In this document: positions 4,904 through 5,270 of the stretch, piece by piece
Layout: every line of letters starts with the position of its first letter
Numbering within the stretch: the stretch's first letter is position 1
Assembly: GCA_023411815.1 (NCBI GenBank)
Contig: JAEYOJ010000075.1
Span: 1 to 5,270, forward strand
Source: Pseudomonadota bacterium
GTDB taxonomy: Bacteria > Desulfobacterota > Desulfovibrionia > Desulfovibrionales > Desulfovibrionaceae
Direction: 5' to 3'
DNA: 5,270 nucleotides
The notes under the pieces: generated by a model
Told to the model about the DNA's origin: nothing
The model's input: the letters and a program-made list of their open reading frames with translations, nothing else
Database searches by the model: none
Made by a program: the position numbers and the translations under genes

Positions 4904-4933
4904 AAACGTATTTGCAACCAAAGGAGCGACCCG

Positions 4934-5270
4934 ATGTCCATGTTCTGTTACCAGTGCGAGCAGGCGGCCAAAGGCGAAGGCTGCACCAAGATCGGCGTGT
5001 GCGGCAAGCAGCCCGACGTGTCGGCCCTGCAGGATCTCGTCATCTGGTGCCTGCGTGGCATGTCCCTGGTGGCCGTGGAGGCCCGCAAGGCAGGCGTGAT
5101 GACGCGCAAGGCCGACGAGCTGACGGTCAAGGCGCTTTTCGCTACCCTGACCAACGTGAATTTCGACCCCGAGTACTTCGAGAACCTCGTCAACGAGATC
5201 ATCCGCGAGCGCGAGGAGCTCAAGGCCAAGCTCGCTCCCTCGGGCGTGGTCAACAAGATCAAGAACGGCA
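4934..5270 (+). CDS. hcp: Second hybrid-cluster protein, N-terminal part
   Basis: The first 112 residues of a paralogue of the upstream gene; it runs off the window. MSMFCYQCEQAAKGEGCTKI has the same CX2CX8CX5C cluster (Cys5, 8, 17, 23). Aligned by eye from MFCY, 59 of 80 residues match the first Hcp, after which similarity falls. The TLTNVNFDPEYF block is fully kept. The start is ATG at 4934, seven bases after AAGGAG. The ATG at 4940, which corresponds to the first Hcp start, would be 13 bases away, so this copy probably has two extra residues (Met-Ser). The hybrid-cluster ligands lie outside the window, so activity cannot be judged. It is separated from hcp1 by a terminator and has its own promoter. 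The divergence shows an old duplication, not a recent copy or assembly artefact. Confidence 0.95.
   Translation, partial: MSMFCYQCEQAAKGEGCTKIGVCGKQPDVSALQDLVIWCLRGMSLVAVEARKAGVMTRKADELTVKALFATLTNVNFDPEYFENLVNEIIREREELKAKLAPSGVVNKIKNG

Larger units (their letters stand above)
4795..4933 (+). repeat. Promoter and leader of the second hcp, second copy of the control region
   Basis: It parallels 2872-3007: box (4796-4809), GGCTCCC (4820-4826), TTGTAC (4829-4834), AACGACGG (4844-4851), a CAGGCC/GGCCTG hairpin with a 12-base loop (4859-4882), the identical GGCCCGGCGGGCC hairpin (4891-4903), and AAAGGAGCGACCC. The first leader hairpin differs in sequence from that of hcp1 but sits at the same place. 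AAGGAG (4921-4926) is 7 bases from the ATG at 4934. Confidence 0.85.

Noticed and set aside
4940..4942. Second ATG as the start of the second hcp
   Set aside because: It aligns with the hcp1 start but is 13 bases from AAGGAG, while the ATG at 4934 is at an ideal 7.

Overview
The window looks like a piece of a GC-rich, strictly anaerobic deltaproteobacterium of the Desulfovibrio type. This rests on the high GC content and C/G-ending codons, on a clostridial/sulfate-reducer form of the hybrid-cluster protein Hcp (N-terminal Cys spacing CX2CX8CX5C), and on CRP/FNR-type boxes in front of hcp. The assignment is an inference from content; there is no rRNA or other marker in the window.

Layout, left to right. 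(1) Positions 2-427 (+) hold the C-terminal domain of an acyl-CoA synthetase whose start lies outside the window. It is followed by two small GC-rich hairpins and a perfect 13-bp terminator stem. (2) Positions 705-1100 (+) hold an unrecognised four-helix membrane protein in a patch of much lower GC (about 43% by hand count of 180 bases). (3) Positions 1101-1454 have no convincing protein gene, but contain several hairpins and a plus-strand extended -10 promoter that could drive a small RNA. (4) Positions 1455-2126 (-) hold a predicted lipoprotein, facing gene 2 tail to tail. (5) Positions 2297-2857 (-) hold a two-helix membrane protein resembling bacterial PH-domain proteins. (6) Positions 3008-4666 (+) hold a complete hcp with all cluster ligands, its own promoter and leader, and a strong intrinsic terminator. 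(7) Positions 4934-5270 (+) hold the start of a second, paralogous hcp with its own copy of the same promoter and leader.

The most informative part is the right half. Two hcp paralogues stand in tandem, separated by a terminator, and each has the same upstream architecture. This runs from a TTGAY-N4-RTCAC box, through a TTGTAC core at identical spacing and an AACGACGG block, to a hairpin of variable sequence, an identical GGCCCGGCGGGCC hairpin and an AAGGAGCGACC ribosome-binding site. The duplication therefore included the control region, and both copies appear to be expressed as separate units under the same kind of regulator (HcpR/FNR family is the natural candidate). Their likely shared role is defence against nitric oxide, hydroxylamine or related nitrosative stress. 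The two boxes differ at the half-site base that typically separates FNR-like from HcpR-like recognition, so regulation may have diverged. The bPH-like gene is transcribed away from hcp1 and shares its control region.

I found no CRISPR array, insertion sequence, tRNA or rRNA. The tandem hcp pair with duplicated leaders is the best candidate for something under-described; nothing here looks like a wholly new system.
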